Origin: Rhodococcus sp040643435
GTDB taxonomy: Bacteria; Actinomycetota; Actinomycetes; Mycobacteriales; Mycobacteriaceae
Length of the DNA stretch: 64,000 nucleotides
NCBI RefSeq assembly: GCF_040643435.1
Contig: NZ_JBEYUH010000004.1
Location: 186,001 to 250,000, forward strand
Direction of reading: 5' to 3'
Position 1 is the stretch's first letter; the number at the start of each line of letters is the position of its first letter. Positions 42,458-50,944 of the stretch are shown here, piece by piece. The position numbers were made by a program, and so were the translations under genes. The notes under the pieces were generated by a model. That model had not been told where the DNA came from, did no database searches, and was given only the letters and a program-made list of their open reading frames with translations.

Positions 42458-42600
42458 GGACCTCCGATCCGAAACGTTCGCGATGTGGACGGGTGAACGC
42501 TATGCGAACAGGCTAGTGCGGCCATTCAGCGCTCGCAACGATCCTACCCGTGTGTTCGCACAGCGCACAACGGTTCACATTACGTACAACAGGGGGTATC
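42458..42600. promoter_or_regulatory. pcaI-pcaB divergent control region
   Basis: Three copies of the half-site GTTCGC/GCGAAC occur at 42476-42481, 42504-42509 and 42554-42559, the first two forming an inverted pair. This 143-base space must hold promoters for both divergent units, and the repeats are candidate PcaR sites. No convincing -35/-10 pair could be fixed. Confidence 0.4.
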
Positions 42601-43356
42601 GTGGCATACATGGACAAAGTCGTTGCCTCTGCCGCCGAGGCCGTGGCCGACATCCCCGACGGCGTCACGATCGCCGTCGGAGGTTTCGGCCTGGTCGGCA
42701 TCCCCGAGATCCTCATCAACGCCTTGCTCGAACAGGGCGCCACCGACCTCGAGACCGTCAGCAACAACTGCGGTACCGACGGCTTCGGGCTCGGACTGCT
42801 GCTCGAGAAGGGGCGCATCCGCCGCACCATCTCGTCGTATGTCGGTTCCAACAAGGAATTCGCACGCCAGTACCTCGCCGGCGAACTCGAAGTCGAACTC
42901 ACCCCGCAGGGCACGCTCGCCGAGCGCCTGCGCGCAGGTGGCGCGGGCATCCCCGCCTTCTTCACGCCGGCCGGCGTCGGCACGGCCGTAGAGGAAGGCG
43001 GCCTGCCGCTGCGCTACGACGGTCACGGCGGTATCGCCCTGGCGTCGAAGGCGAAGGAGACCCGCGAATTCGACGGCGAGACCTACGTGCTCGAACGCGG
43101 CATCGTCGCCGACTACGCGCTCGTGCACGCGTGGAAGGGCGACCGCCACGGCAACCTCGTCTACCGGGCAAGCGCCCGCAACTTCAACCCGCCCGCCGCG
43201 GCCTCGGGGCGCATCACGATCGCACAGGTCGAGCACCTCGTCGAACCCGGCGAACTCGATCCCAACGAAATCCACACGCCCGGCATCCACGTCCAGCGGG
43301 TCGTACACGTCGGCCCCGTCGAGGTCGGCATCGAGAATCGGACGGTGCGCTCATGA
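42601..43356 (+). CDS. pcaI: beta-ketoadipate:succinyl-CoA transferase, alpha subunit
   Basis: A 251-residue CoA-transferase family I subunit A. The start motif VAVGGF-like DGVTIAVGGFGLVGIPEILI and NNCGTDGFGLGLLLE are typical, with SYVGSNKEFARQYLAGELEV following. It transfers CoA from succinyl-CoA to beta-ketoadipate together with PcaJ. GTG at 42601 with GGGGG upstream is chosen; an in-frame ATG lies three codons later. Its stop overlaps the pcaJ ATG. Divergent from pcaB. Confidence 0.92.
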   Translation: MAYMDKVVASAAEAVADIPDGVTIAVGGFGLVGIPEILINALLEQGATDLETVSNNCGTDGFGLGLLLEKGRIRRTISSYVGSNKEFARQYLAGELEVELTPQGTLAERLRAGGAGIPAFFTPAGVGTAVEEGGLPLRYDGHGGIALASKAKETREFDGETYVLERGIVADYALVHAWKGDRHGNLVYRASARNFNPPAAASGRITIAQVEHLVEPGELDPNEIHTPGIHVQRVVHVGPVEVGIENRTVRS

Positions 43357-44033
43357 CGCAGGCAACGAAGCAGGGACTGACCCGCGAGGAGATGGCGGCG
43401 CGTGTCGCGGCGGAACTCGAGGACGGGCAGTACGTCAATCTGGGTATCGGCATGCCCACCCTCGTACCGAACTACCTCGAGTCCGGTGTCGAGGTCATCC
43501 TCCACTCGGAGAACGGTGTGCTCGGTGTCGGCCCGTACCCGACCGAGGAGGAACTCGACCCCGAGCTCATCAATGCCGGCAAGGAGACCATCACCGCCAT
43601 CCCAGGTGCTTCCTTCTTCGACTCGGCGGCCTCGTTCGGAATGATCCGCGGTGGTCAGATCGATGTCGCCGTACTCGGCGCGATGCAGGTCTCCGCCAAG
43701 GGCGACATCGCCAACTGGATGGTGCCCGGCGCGATGGTCAAGGGCATGGGCGGCGCGATGGACCTCGTGCACGGTGCCAAGCGCGTCATCGTGATGATGG
43801 ACCATGTCACCAAGAAGGGCGACCCGAAGATTCTCGAGGAATGCGTCCTGCCGCTCACCGGCAAGCGGTGCGTGCAGCGCATCATCACCGATCTCGCGGT
43901 CATCGACGTCACGGACGAGGGACTGAAGCTCGTCGAGACGGCACCCGGGGTGAGCACCGAGGACGTGGTTGCTGCGACGGCGGCGAAGCTGATCGTCCGA
44001 CCGGTCCCGTTGTCGTTCCCACCTCAGTCGTAG
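43353..44033 (+). CDS. pcaJ: beta-ketoadipate:succinyl-CoA transferase, beta subunit
   Basis: A 226-residue CoA-transferase subunit B. The catalytic Glu is in ILHSENGVLGVGPYP (near residue 52), preceded by YVNLGIGMPTLVPNY. ATGA overlap with pcaI indicates a coupled two-gene unit. The stop overlaps the convergent AI-2E-family gene by 10 bases. Similar pairs act on acetoacetate; the pca location decides for beta-ketoadipate. Confidence 0.92.
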   Translation: MTQATKQGLTREEMAARVAAELEDGQYVNLGIGMPTLVPNYLESGVEVILHSENGVLGVGPYPTEEELDPELINAGKETITAIPGASFFDSAASFGMIRGGQIDVAVLGAMQVSAKGDIANWMVPGAMVKGMGGAMDLVHGAKRVIVMMDHVTKKGDPKILEECVLPLTGKRCVQRIITDLAVIDVTDEGLKLVETAPGVSTEDVVAATAAKLIVRPVPLSFPPQS

Positions 44034-45151
44034 CGGTCGTTGTCGGCGGTGAGCTCCGGACCCTCGGTCAGCGGTTCACCGCCCACTTCCGGGATCAGCT
44101 CGTAGCGGTGTCCGTAGGACTCCACGAGTGCCTGCAGGATCGCGACCACCGGCACGGACACGAGCGCCCCCACCGGACCGAACAGTGTGGCCCCCACGAT
44201 GACCGATCCGAATGCCACGGCGGGATGGATCGCGACCGTGCGCGCCGTGATGCGCGGATGCAGCACGTAGTTCTCGACCTGCTGGTAGACGGTGCCGAAG
44301 GCGATCACCCATACGCCGTCGAGCGGGTGCTGCACTGCGGCGATGAGCGCGGGCAGGCCGATGGCGAGATAGGTGCCGAGGGTGGGAATGAACTGCGAGA
44401 CGACGCCGGTCCAGATCGCGAGTGGTAACCAGTAGGGCACGCCGATGACCAGCAGGAAAATGCCGGTGAAGAACGACCCGGCAGCGGCGAGGATCAGGCG
44501 CGAGACGACGTAACCCCCGGCCTTCTCCACCGAGGTCTCCCACACGCTTGCGATCAGCTGCTGCTGCCGAGCGGGGAACCAGCTCGCGATCGTACGGCGC
44601 ATCTGCGGCCCCTCCGCAGACATGTAGAAGACGAACAACAGCATTGTCAGCACCTGGAACAGAGCACCGACGAGCGTGCTGACCACGCCGAGCACACCGG
44701 GTGTGAATCGTTGCGCGAGATCGCGGGCCGTATCGGGCGTGATCTTGAGCAGCTCGTCACCCGACTTGAAGTTCGTATCGAATGTGCGGTTGGCCCAATC
44801 GGTCACGCGCGTGAGCGCATCGGGAAGGCTGTTGAGCAGTTGCCCGATCTGCTCGGCAAGGAGGGTGCCGAACAATGCGAAGAACCCGATCACGAGCACG
44901 AGCAGAGAGAACATCACGAGCCCGGTTCCGGCGCCGCGCCGCAGCCCGAGCCGTTCGAGCCGATCGACGATCGGCTCGATCGTGATGCTGAACAGCCACG
45001 CCAGGAACAGCAGACCGAGAAAGCCCTTCAGGTTGTGGAAGAGCCAGCCCGACATCTGATAGAAGGCGACCGCAAAGAGCACGCCGACGAGCGTGGGCCG
45101 TAACCAGGACGGAGTTCGCGGGCGATCGGCGACGGTTGCGTGTTTGGCCAT
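44024..45151 (-). CDS. AI-2E family (PerM/YdiK) membrane protein
   Basis: A 375-residue polytopic protein of the AI-2E/PerM family with about eight membrane segments, for example LVGVLFAVAFYQMSGWLF, FLGLLFLAWLFSITIEPIVD and FFTGIFLLVIGVPYWLPLAI. The conserved FIPTLGTYLAIGLPALIA and QQVENYVLHPRI are present. Members export diverse small solutes; the name AI-2 transporter is historical. ATG at 45151 is chosen as GGAGG is four bases upstream. It lies between pcaJ (convergent) and tRNA-Met and has no evident link to either. Confidence 0.85.
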   Translation of the reverse strand: MAKHATVADRPRTPSWLRPTLVGVLFAVAFYQMSGWLFHNLKGFLGLLFLAWLFSITIEPIVDRLERLGLRRGAGTGLVMFSLLVLVIGFFALFGTLLAEQIGQLLNSLPDALTRVTDWANRTFDTNFKSGDELLKITPDTARDLAQRFTPGVLGVVSTLVGALFQVLTMLLFVFYMSAEGPQMRRTIASWFPARQQQLIASVWETSVEKAGGYVVSRLILAAAGSFFTGIFLLVIGVPYWLPLAIWTGVVSQFIPTLGTYLAIGLPALIAAVQHPLDGVWVIAFGTVYQQVENYVLHPRITARTVAIHPAVAFGSVIVGATLFGPVGALVSVPVVAILQALVESYGHRYELIPEVGGEPLTEGPELTADNDRYD

Positions 45152-45240
45152 CACACCTCCGCTCTGCAGCGACCCTGCCGCGAAATCTACTCGGTGTGTG
45201 CTGCCGGGGGAGCGGTACCGATGTCGCAGGAGAGGAGACG

Positions 45241-45279
45241 AAAAAGACCGGCCCGGACTCGTGTGAGTCCGGGCCGGTC
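45241..45279 (-). terminator. rho-independent terminator of tRNA-Met
   Basis: A perfect 15-bp stem GACCGGCCCGGACTC with a GTGT loop (45246-45279) is followed on the minus strand by five T (complement of 45241-45245). It starts two bases after the tRNA CCA end. Confidence 0.9.
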
Positions 45280-45281
45280 GG

Positions 45282-45358
45282 TGGTAGCGGGGACAGGATT
45301 CGAACCTGCGACCTCTGGGTTATGAGCCCAGCGAGCTACCGAGCTGCTCCACCCCGCG
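45282..45358 (-). tRNA. initiator tRNA-Met (CAT), 77 nt with encoded CCA
   Basis: The minus strand begins CGCGGGG and ends CCCCGCTACCA, giving a seven-base acceptor stem with an unpaired first position (C1 opposite T72), the mark of an initiator tRNA. The anticodon arm is CTGGG-CTCATAA-CCCAG with anticodon CAT and three G:C pairs at its base. The T arm GCAGG-TTCGAAT-CCTGT is standard. CCA is encoded. A terminator follows directly. Confidence 0.97.
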
Positions 45359-45424
45359 TTGCATCTCCAACCATACACGACTCCCGAGGGCACTTTTACC
45401 AACCCTCCGTCCGGGCGGCGCTAG

Positions 45425-45440
45425 TGTGGTCCCCACCACA
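45425..45440. promoter_or_regulatory. operator upstream of lutABC (GntR/LldR-type)
   Basis: TGTGGT-CCCC-ACCACA is a perfect inverted repeat 17 bases before the lutA ATG. Its core TGGT-N4-ACCA resembles FadR-subfamily GntR sites, the class that includes the lactate regulator LldR. A TAGTGT -10-like hexamer (45422-45427) overlaps it. Position close to the start suggests repression. No GntR gene lies nearby. Confidence 0.55.
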
Positions 45441-45457
45441 GACGATGCGGAGAGCTC

Positions 45458-46216
45458 ATGCGAATCGCGCTGTTCGCCACGTGTCTCGGCGACACCCTGT
45501 TTCCCGGGGCGGTCGAAGCGACGGCCGTCCTGCTCACCCGCCTCGGGCACGACATCGTGTTCCCGCCCGGGCAGACCTGCTGCGGCCAGATGCACATCAA
45601 CACCGGCTACCAGCGGGACGCACTGCCACTCGTCGAGAACTTCGCCGACGAGTTCGGGGACGCATCGATCGACGCGGTCGTCGCGCCCTCCGGATCGTGC
45701 GTCGGATCCGTCCGCCACCAGCACGAGACGATTGCCTCTCGTTACGGCGGTGCAGCCATGCGTGAACGCGTGGAACTCGTCGCAGGCAAGACCTACGAGT
45801 TGTCGGAATTGCTCGTCGACGTGCTCGGTGTCGTAGATGTCGGTGCGTGGTTCCCGCATCGCGTCACCTACCACCCGACCTGCCATTCGCTGCGGATGAT
45901 CCGCGTGGCCGACAAGCCGGTGCGCTTGCTGCGCGCGGTTCGCGATCTCGACCTCGTCGAACTGCCCGGCGCGGAGGAATGCTGTGGCTTCGGCGGGACG
46001 TTCGCGTTGAAGAACGCGGAGACGTCCACGGCGATGCTCGCCGACAAGATCAGCAACATCGCCGCGACCGATGTCGAATACTGCACGGCAGGCGACTCGT
46101 CGTGCCTCATGCACATCGGAGGCGGGATGTCGCGGCTACGGATGGGCACCCAAACCGTCCACCTCGCTCAGATCCTCGCATCCGTCCGCGAGCCGGCCGG
46201 GGCGGTCAACACATGA
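45458..46216 (+). CDS. lutA: L-lactate oxidation complex subunit LutA ((Fe-S)-binding, CCG domains)
   Basis: A 252-residue protein with two Cys-rich CCG domains: FPPGQTCCGQMHINTGY (near residue 42) and PGAEECCGFGGTFALKN (near 175), plus HPTCHSLRM. These bind an unusual iron-sulfur cluster of the heterodisulfide-reductase type. LutA, LutB and LutC together oxidise L-lactate to pyruvate in the cytoplasm. The lutB ATG overlaps its stop (ATGA). A perfect inverted repeat lies just upstream. No lactate permease gene is adjacent. Confidence 0.88.
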   Translation: MRIALFATCLGDTLFPGAVEATAVLLTRLGHDIVFPPGQTCCGQMHINTGYQRDALPLVENFADEFGDASIDAVVAPSGSCVGSVRHQHETIASRYGGAAMRERVELVAGKTYELSELLVDVLGVVDVGAWFPHRVTYHPTCHSLRMIRVADKPVRLLRAVRDLDLVELPGAEECCGFGGTFALKNAETSTAMLADKISNIAATDVEYCTAGDSSCLMHIGGGMSRLRMGTQTVHLAQILASVREPAGAVNT

Positions 46217-47721
46217 CCGCCACCCCGCTGGGCATGCCGGCGTTGCCGCCGCGCGGTTCCGGGAATCTACGCGGCACCGAATCCTTCCCTGACGCCGCGC
46301 GTCACGAACTCGACAACGCCCAATTGCGCCGCAACCTCGGCAAGGCCACCCACACCATCAGGGCGAAGCGATTGCGGGTCACCGCCGAGGTACCGGACTG
46401 GGAGGATCTGCGGATCGCGGGAGCAGCGATCAAGGACGACGTGCTCGCCCGGCTACCGGAGCTGCTCGAGCAGTTCGAGGCCGCCGTCACCGCGCGGGGA
46501 GGGATGGTGCACTGGGCCGCCGACGCGGAGGAGGCCAACGAGATCGTCGCCCGGCTGGTGCGTGAGACCGGCTCCGACGAGGTCATCAAGGTCAAGTCCA
46601 TGGCCACTCAGGAGATCGGGCTCAACGAGTATCTCGAAGCGCAGGGCATCACCGCACACGAGACCGATCTCGCCGAACTCATCGTCCAACTCGGGCACGA
46701 CACCCCGTCGCACATTCTGGTGCCTGCCATCCACCGCAACCGGTCGGAGATCCGCGACATCTTCCTCAGCGAAATGGCGGGTGTCGATCCGGATCTCGAC
46801 GATGTGCCGGTGCACCTGGCGGAGGCATCGCGAAAGTATCTGCGGCACAAGTTCATGACCGTTCCGGTTGCGGTGTCGGGTGCCAACTTCGGGATCGCCG
46901 AGACCGGCACGCTCGCGGTAGTGGAGTCCGAAGGCAACGGCCGGATGTGCCTGACCCTGCCGCAGACGCTCATCACCGTCATGGGTATCGAGAAACTGCT
47001 TCCCGACTACCGCGACCTCGAAGTGTTCCTGCAGTTGCTGCCACGATCGTCGACTGGTGAACGCATGAATCCGTACACATCGATGTGGACCGGGGTGACA
47101 CCCGGCGACGGCCCTCAGAGTTTCCATCTGATCCTGCTCGACAACGGACGCACGGCCACCCTCGCCGACAGGATCGGACGAGAAGCCTTGCGGTGCATTC
47201 GCTGTTCGGCATGCCTCAATGTGTGCCCCGTCTACGAACGTGCCGGCGGGCACGCCTACGGTTCGACCTACCCCGGCCCGATCGGAGCAGTGCTGACACC
47301 GCAGCTGGCCGGAATGAATCGGCCTCACGACCCCAACGCGACCCTGCCGTTCGCATCGAGCCTGTGCGGGGCGTGCTTCGATGCGTGCCCGGTGCGGATC
47401 GACATTCCGTCTCTGCTCGTCGAACTGCGGCACCAGAAGGTCGAGCAAGCGAAGCCCAGACTCGAGGCAGCGGCGATGAAGGCTGCGTCCGTGGCCATGT
47501 CGTCCTCGACCCGGTGGACCATGGCACAGAAGGCCGCGGGGGTCGCGCGACTGGTTGCCGGAAAGAAAGGGCACATCAGTTCGCTGCCCGGTCCGATGAG
47601 CGGCTGGACGAATGCGCGCGACATTCCCGCGCCACCGAAGCGGACCTTCCGGCAGTGGTGGAACTCGGAGGAAGGCCGCGCCACGCTCGAGCGGGCCCGG
47701 CGAGAGGGTGGGCACGAATGA
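46213..47721 (+). CDS. lutB: L-lactate oxidation iron-sulfur protein LutB
   Basis: A 502-residue protein with an N-terminal LUD domain (ASRKYLRHKFMTVPVAVSGA, then GIAETGTLAVVESEGNGRM) and a 2x[4Fe-4S] ferredoxin region: CIRCSACLNVCPVYE near residue 330 and CGACFDACPVRIDIP near 385. The LUD domain is shared with LutC. A short extra N-terminus of about 25 residues (ALPPRGSGNLRG) precedes the family start. Overlaps lutA and lutC by 4 bp each. Confidence 0.9.
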   Translation: MTATPLGMPALPPRGSGNLRGTESFPDAARHELDNAQLRRNLGKATHTIRAKRLRVTAEVPDWEDLRIAGAAIKDDVLARLPELLEQFEAAVTARGGMVHWAADAEEANEIVARLVRETGSDEVIKVKSMATQEIGLNEYLEAQGITAHETDLAELIVQLGHDTPSHILVPAIHRNRSEIRDIFLSEMAGVDPDLDDVPVHLAEASRKYLRHKFMTVPVAVSGANFGIAETGTLAVVESEGNGRMCLTLPQTLITVMGIEKLLPDYRDLEVFLQLLPRSSTGERMNPYTSMWTGVTPGDGPQSFHLILLDNGRTATLADRIGREALRCIRCSACLNVCPVYERAGGHAYGSTYPGPIGAVLTPQLAGMNRPHDPNATLPFASSLCGACFDACPVRIDIPSLLVELRHQKVEQAKPRLEAAAMKAASVAMSSSTRWTMAQKAAGVARLVAGKKGHISSLPGPMSGWTNARDIPAPPKRTFRQWWNSEEGRATLERARREGGHE

Positions 47722-48338
47722 GTTCGAAAGACTTGGTGCTCGGCCGCATTCGTGACGCGCTCGCACTGTCGCAGTCCGCTCCGGTGGAAGTGCCTCGCCG
47801 TTATCGGACCGGGCGCACGATGTCCGCCGACGACCGGTTCGAACTGTTCGCCGACCGCCTGCTCGACTACAAGGCGAACGTCCATCGCAGCACGCTCGGC
47901 CGGCTGCCGACGACGATCGCGCGGGTCCTGCTGCAGCGTGAGGTGCGCCGCGTGGGTGCGCCCGCCGGGTTGGACCCGTCGTGGTTGTCTCTGTTCGACG
48001 GCGAGATCGTCGTGGACAGCGCCGATATCCCGGCGCCGGACCTCGAATCCCTCGACGGCGTGGTCACCGCATCCGCCGTGGCATGCGCCGAAACCGGGAC
48101 GATCTTCCTCGACGGCAGTCCCGACCAGGGCAGACGCGCACTGTCCCTGGTCCCCGATCTGCATGTCTGCGTAGTGGCGATGAACCGCCTCGAGGTGGGG
48201 GTGCCGGAAGCGTTGGCCAGGCTCGTGCCGGAGCGGCCGACGACGCTGATCAGCGGCCCCTCCGCCACGAGCGATATCGAACTCGAACGCGTCGAGGGTG
48301 TTCACGGGCCGCGGACGTTGGACGTCGTGATCGTGTGA
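47718..48338 (+). CDS. lutC: L-lactate oxidation protein LutC
   Basis: A 206-residue LUD-domain protein. Typical stretches are LGRIRDALA near the start, TASAVACAETGTIFLD in the middle and TTLISGPSATSDIELERVEG followed by GPRTLDVVIV at the end. It is the third part of the lactate oxidation system. ATG overlaps the lutB stop. It is followed after 37 bases by a convergent SDR gene. Confidence 0.9.
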   Translation: MSSKDLVLGRIRDALALSQSAPVEVPRRYRTGRTMSADDRFELFADRLLDYKANVHRSTLGRLPTTIARVLLQREVRRVGAPAGLDPSWLSLFDGEIVVDSADIPAPDLESLDGVVTASAVACAETGTIFLDGSPDQGRRALSLVPDLHVCVVAMNRLEVGVPEALARLVPERPTTLISGPSATSDIELERVEGVHGPRTLDVVIV

Positions 48339-48375
48339 GTCACCGACGTCACCGACGGTGCGGCCGCTCCCGGCG

Positions 48376-49206
48376 TCAGAACAGCGGCCCGCCGCCGAAG
48401 ACCTCCCGATGTGAATCCGGCTGATTGCCCTCGATATCGACAACGCCGTAATCGAGCGCCGTCTCGGCGGTGATGAGCGTGTGTCCGCTACGCGCGTTCA
48501 CCTCCGAGTCGGCGGCCAGGGCGACGATCACCCGGCCGATGAACTCGGGGGTCTCGGCATTGGCCAGGGAGAAACCTTCGAAGTTGTCGATCCCGCGGGC
48601 GAGCATCGCCTCGTTCTTCACCAGGCCGGGCCAGAGCGACAGGGTGGTCACCCCGGTGCCCCGGAGTTCGACGGCCATGTCGGCGGCCATCTTGTCGAGA
48701 CCCGCTTTCGACATGCCGTACAGCACCGAATGCAGGTAACCGCGTGTGCCGAACGACGAGATGTTGACGATCATCCCGGTACCGCGCGGAACCATCATTC
48801 GTGCAGCCTCGACGGAGGCGACGTAGTGCGCTCGTAGCCCGACTCCGATGAGGCTGTCCCAGTCGCTGATCGGGCGCTTCCAGAACGGTTCCGAGAAGCC
48901 TGCGAATCCGGGCGGCGAGGCCCACACGTTGTTGACGAGCAGATCGAGTCGGGAGTCCTGTTCGCCGGCGATACGAGCGAACAACTCGTGGATCTGTGCG
49001 TCGTCGGTGTGGTCGCACTGCACCGCGATGCCGTGACCGCCGCGTTCGGTGACCTCTGCAGCCGTCCGGTCCAGCGCGCCGTCGGAACCGACGGGACCGC
49101 GGGCGGTGACGTAGACGGTCCAGCCGTCGGAGCCGAGAGCACACGCGATGCCCTTGCCGACGCTGCGGCTCGCCCCGGTGACGAGCGCTACCTTCGGTTC
49201 TGTCAT
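48376..49206 (-). CDS. short-chain dehydrogenase/reductase
   Basis: A 276-residue SDR. Cofactor motif VTGASRSVGKGIA near residue 9, NNVWASPPG in place of the common NNAG, and catalytic Ser (NISSFGTRGYL) with Tyr/Lys (YGMSKAGLDKMA). Closest in plan to dehydrogenase/reductase SDR family member 1 proteins. ATG at 49206 shares its first base with the stop of the NTF2-like gene (TGATG), so the two are coupled. Substrate unknown; steroid or aromatic diol chemistry is possible given the partner. Confidence 0.85.
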   Translation of the reverse strand: MTEPKVALVTGASRSVGKGIACALGSDGWTVYVTARGPVGSDGALDRTAAEVTERGGHGIAVQCDHTDDAQIHELFARIAGEQDSRLDLLVNNVWASPPGFAGFSEPFWKRPISDWDSLIGVGLRAHYVASVEAARMMVPRGTGMIVNISSFGTRGYLHSVLYGMSKAGLDKMAADMAVELRGTGVTTLSLWPGLVKNEAMLARGIDNFEGFSLANAETPEFIGRVIVALAADSEVNARSGHTLITAETALDYGVVDIEGNQPDSHREVFGGGPLF

Positions 49207-49688
49207 CACTGCACCACTTCCACGTCGTCGGTCAGTGCACGCTGGATCGTCCACAGCATCTGTACGTGACACTTCGAGATCTTCCATTCACCGTTCTCGA
49301 CCACGTACGTGTCGTCGTAGTCGAGGGCAGTGACGCGCTCCGTCCGGGCGCGCAGATCCACCTGACGGAACCGCAGAGTCCAGGCACCGGTGGCAATGTC
49401 CGGGCCGGTGAGGTGAATGCTCGGGTGCATTCCGTGATGCATGTCGAGCACGATGTAGCGGTCGTCGACGCGTTCGAGCGCGATGCGGGAGTAGACGTCG
49501 ACGAGGGCATCGGCATCGTCGAAGCTGCCGAGGGCGGGGCCGTAGTAGATGTCGGCGCCACCAGCGACGAAGCATCCGCGCATGGCTTCCGGATCCTTTG
49601 CGTCACATGCACGGAAGTAGCGATGCTTGAGCATCTTGATCTGCTCGATGGCTTCGAGCCGAGCCAATCGATCTTCGACGGTGTCCAT
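49206..49688 (-). CDS. NTF2-like (SnoaL-type) protein
   Basis: A 160-residue protein of the SnoaL/NTF2 fold: a helical start (RLARLEAIEQIKMLKHRYFR), then DAKDPEAMRGCFVAGGADIY and a final beta strand region TYVVENGEWKISKCHV. The fold includes steroid isomerases, polyketide cyclases and small-molecule-binding proteins. It is translationally coupled to the SDR, which suggests a joint two-step conversion. The reaction is not known. Confidence 0.8.
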   Translation of the reverse strand: MDTVEDRLARLEAIEQIKMLKHRYFRACDAKDPEAMRGCFVAGGADIYYGPALGSFDDADALVDVYSRIALERVDDRYIVLDMHHGMHPSIHLTGPDIATGAWTLRFRQVDLRARTERVTALDYDDTYVVENGEWKISKCHVQMLWTIQRALTDDVEVVQ

Positions 49689-49801
49689 GAGACGGCCTTC
49701 CGGTCAGGGATACAGCGGTGTGTCCCCGGACACTATCCGCCACCACCGGGCGACGTCGGAATCCTCCCGGTCAACGGGCAGTTCGATTCTCGTATTCTGT
49801 T

Positions 49802-50422
49802 TCAACCCCTCAACTTCCACTCGGCCAGGTCGATGGCGGTGGAAATCGTTTCGAGGAGGACAGCCATGCGTTCGGCAGGACCGGGGGCGGCGAGAACTGC
49901 GTAGCGATCGGCTTCTCCCATCGGCACGTACCGAGCGAGGGCGAACAGTCGTGCGCCGGGATCCTCAGGCAATTCGGTACTGGCGGGTGGAACCGGTGCC
50001 TGGCCGTTGGTGAGACGATCGAGTACCCCGTACAAGCGACCCATGGGACCGGTTATTTCGGTGAAATCAACCGGGCCGGAATCGGTATCGGGCCAGATCT
50101 CCACCTCGGCTCGCGGGTAGGGATCGTCCGGCAACCACTGGACGACGCGAATACGCTCTTCTGCAATGCATTCCAGTGCGCGTCGACCTGAACCGAGAGC
50201 GGTTTCGACCATGATGCGGGCGACGGTGCCGACGTCGTGTCGCTGGTCGCCTCCGCCGACCTCGTGGCCACGGGCGATGAGGACGACACCGAAGCGAGGG
50301 CCGTCCGGGGAGGCGGTGCAGTCCTCGACGAGTTGCTGGTATCTCGGTTCGAAGATGCGCAGCGGGAGATCGGATCCGGGGAGCAGGGCGGTGCCGAGCG
50401 GGAACATGGGCAGAATCGGCAT
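49802..50422 (-). CDS. LON peptidase N-terminal substrate-binding domain protein
   Basis: A 206-residue protein of the stand-alone LON N-terminal-domain family. MPILPMFPLGTALLPG and LPLRIFEPRYQQLVEDC at the start match the family, as does GPRFGVVLIARGHEVGGGDQ. No ATPase or protease domain is present. ATG at 50422 overlaps the DUF309 stop (TGATG). Widespread in actinobacteria; function unclear, probably protein or ligand binding. Confidence 0.85.
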   Translation of the reverse strand: MPILPMFPLGTALLPGSDLPLRIFEPRYQQLVEDCTASPDGPRFGVVLIARGHEVGGGDQRHDVGTVARIMVETALGSGRRALECIAEERIRVVQWLPDDPYPRAEVEIWPDTDSGPVDFTEITGPMGRLYGVLDRLTNGQAPVPPASTELPEDPGARLFALARYVPMGEADRYAVLAAPGPAERMAVLLETISTAIDLAEWKLRG

Positions 50423-50895
50423 CAGGGCATCCTCAGGCGCGGGGTCGGGGGAGTGGGGACGGGTTCGTCGCGAGCGATCTCGGTGAGCACGTGGTCGGCC
50501 CAGCTCGCGAGTCCGTCGATGTCGAGTCCGTAAGGAGGCTCGTCCTCGTAGTGCCGCACCCGTGCCTGCCCCTGCCTCAGCAACGATGCCGCACCGGACG
50601 GGTTGCCCCGGAGCAGATGGGTCAGTCCGACGGCGAGTTGCGCAAGGCCCTGCCAAAGCGGACGTTCCTCGGGCGGTGCCTTCTTCCACATCGCCTCGAA
50701 TACCTCGTGCGCGTGGAAGGGGAAGCCGTGGTCGAGGAGCCGCTGACCTTCGGCGATCGTCTCCTCGACATCGAGGTCGAGGTCTTCGGGCACACGTTCG
50801 ACGCCTTCTTCGCCGGGCGCCAGCGGACGGCCGAGGGCGTCGCGGGGACGCGCGTTCTGCGGCCTGCCGTCGGGTGTGCGGTCCCGGTCCGTCAT
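50422..50895 (-). CDS. DUF309 domain-containing protein
   Basis: A 157-residue protein with the DUF309 core: LLDHGFPFHAHEVFEAMWK, RPLWQGLAQLAVGLTHLLRG and ALLRQG. The conserved His-x-His-E and Glu residues suggest a metal-binding helical bundle, and no reaction is known. The N-terminus (about 30 residues) is polar and variable. It is coupled to the LON-domain gene downstream. Confidence 0.85.
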   Translation of the reverse strand: MTDRDRTPDGRPQNARPRDALGRPLAPGEEGVERVPEDLDLDVEETIAEGQRLLDHGFPFHAHEVFEAMWKKAPPEERPLWQGLAQLAVGLTHLLRGNPSGAASLLRQGQARVRHYEDEPPYGLDIDGLASWADHVLTEIARDEPVPTPPTPRLRMP

Positions 50896-50944
50896 GGGGC
50901 AAGCGTAGACGACCGGCAACTTCGGGAGGAGATACCGACGACAC

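Noticed and set aside
42601..44033. pcaIJ considered as acetoacetate (scoAB) CoA-transferase
   Set aside because: Sequence alone cannot separate them, but divergent placement against pcaB and PcaR-linked genes favours beta-ketoadipate.
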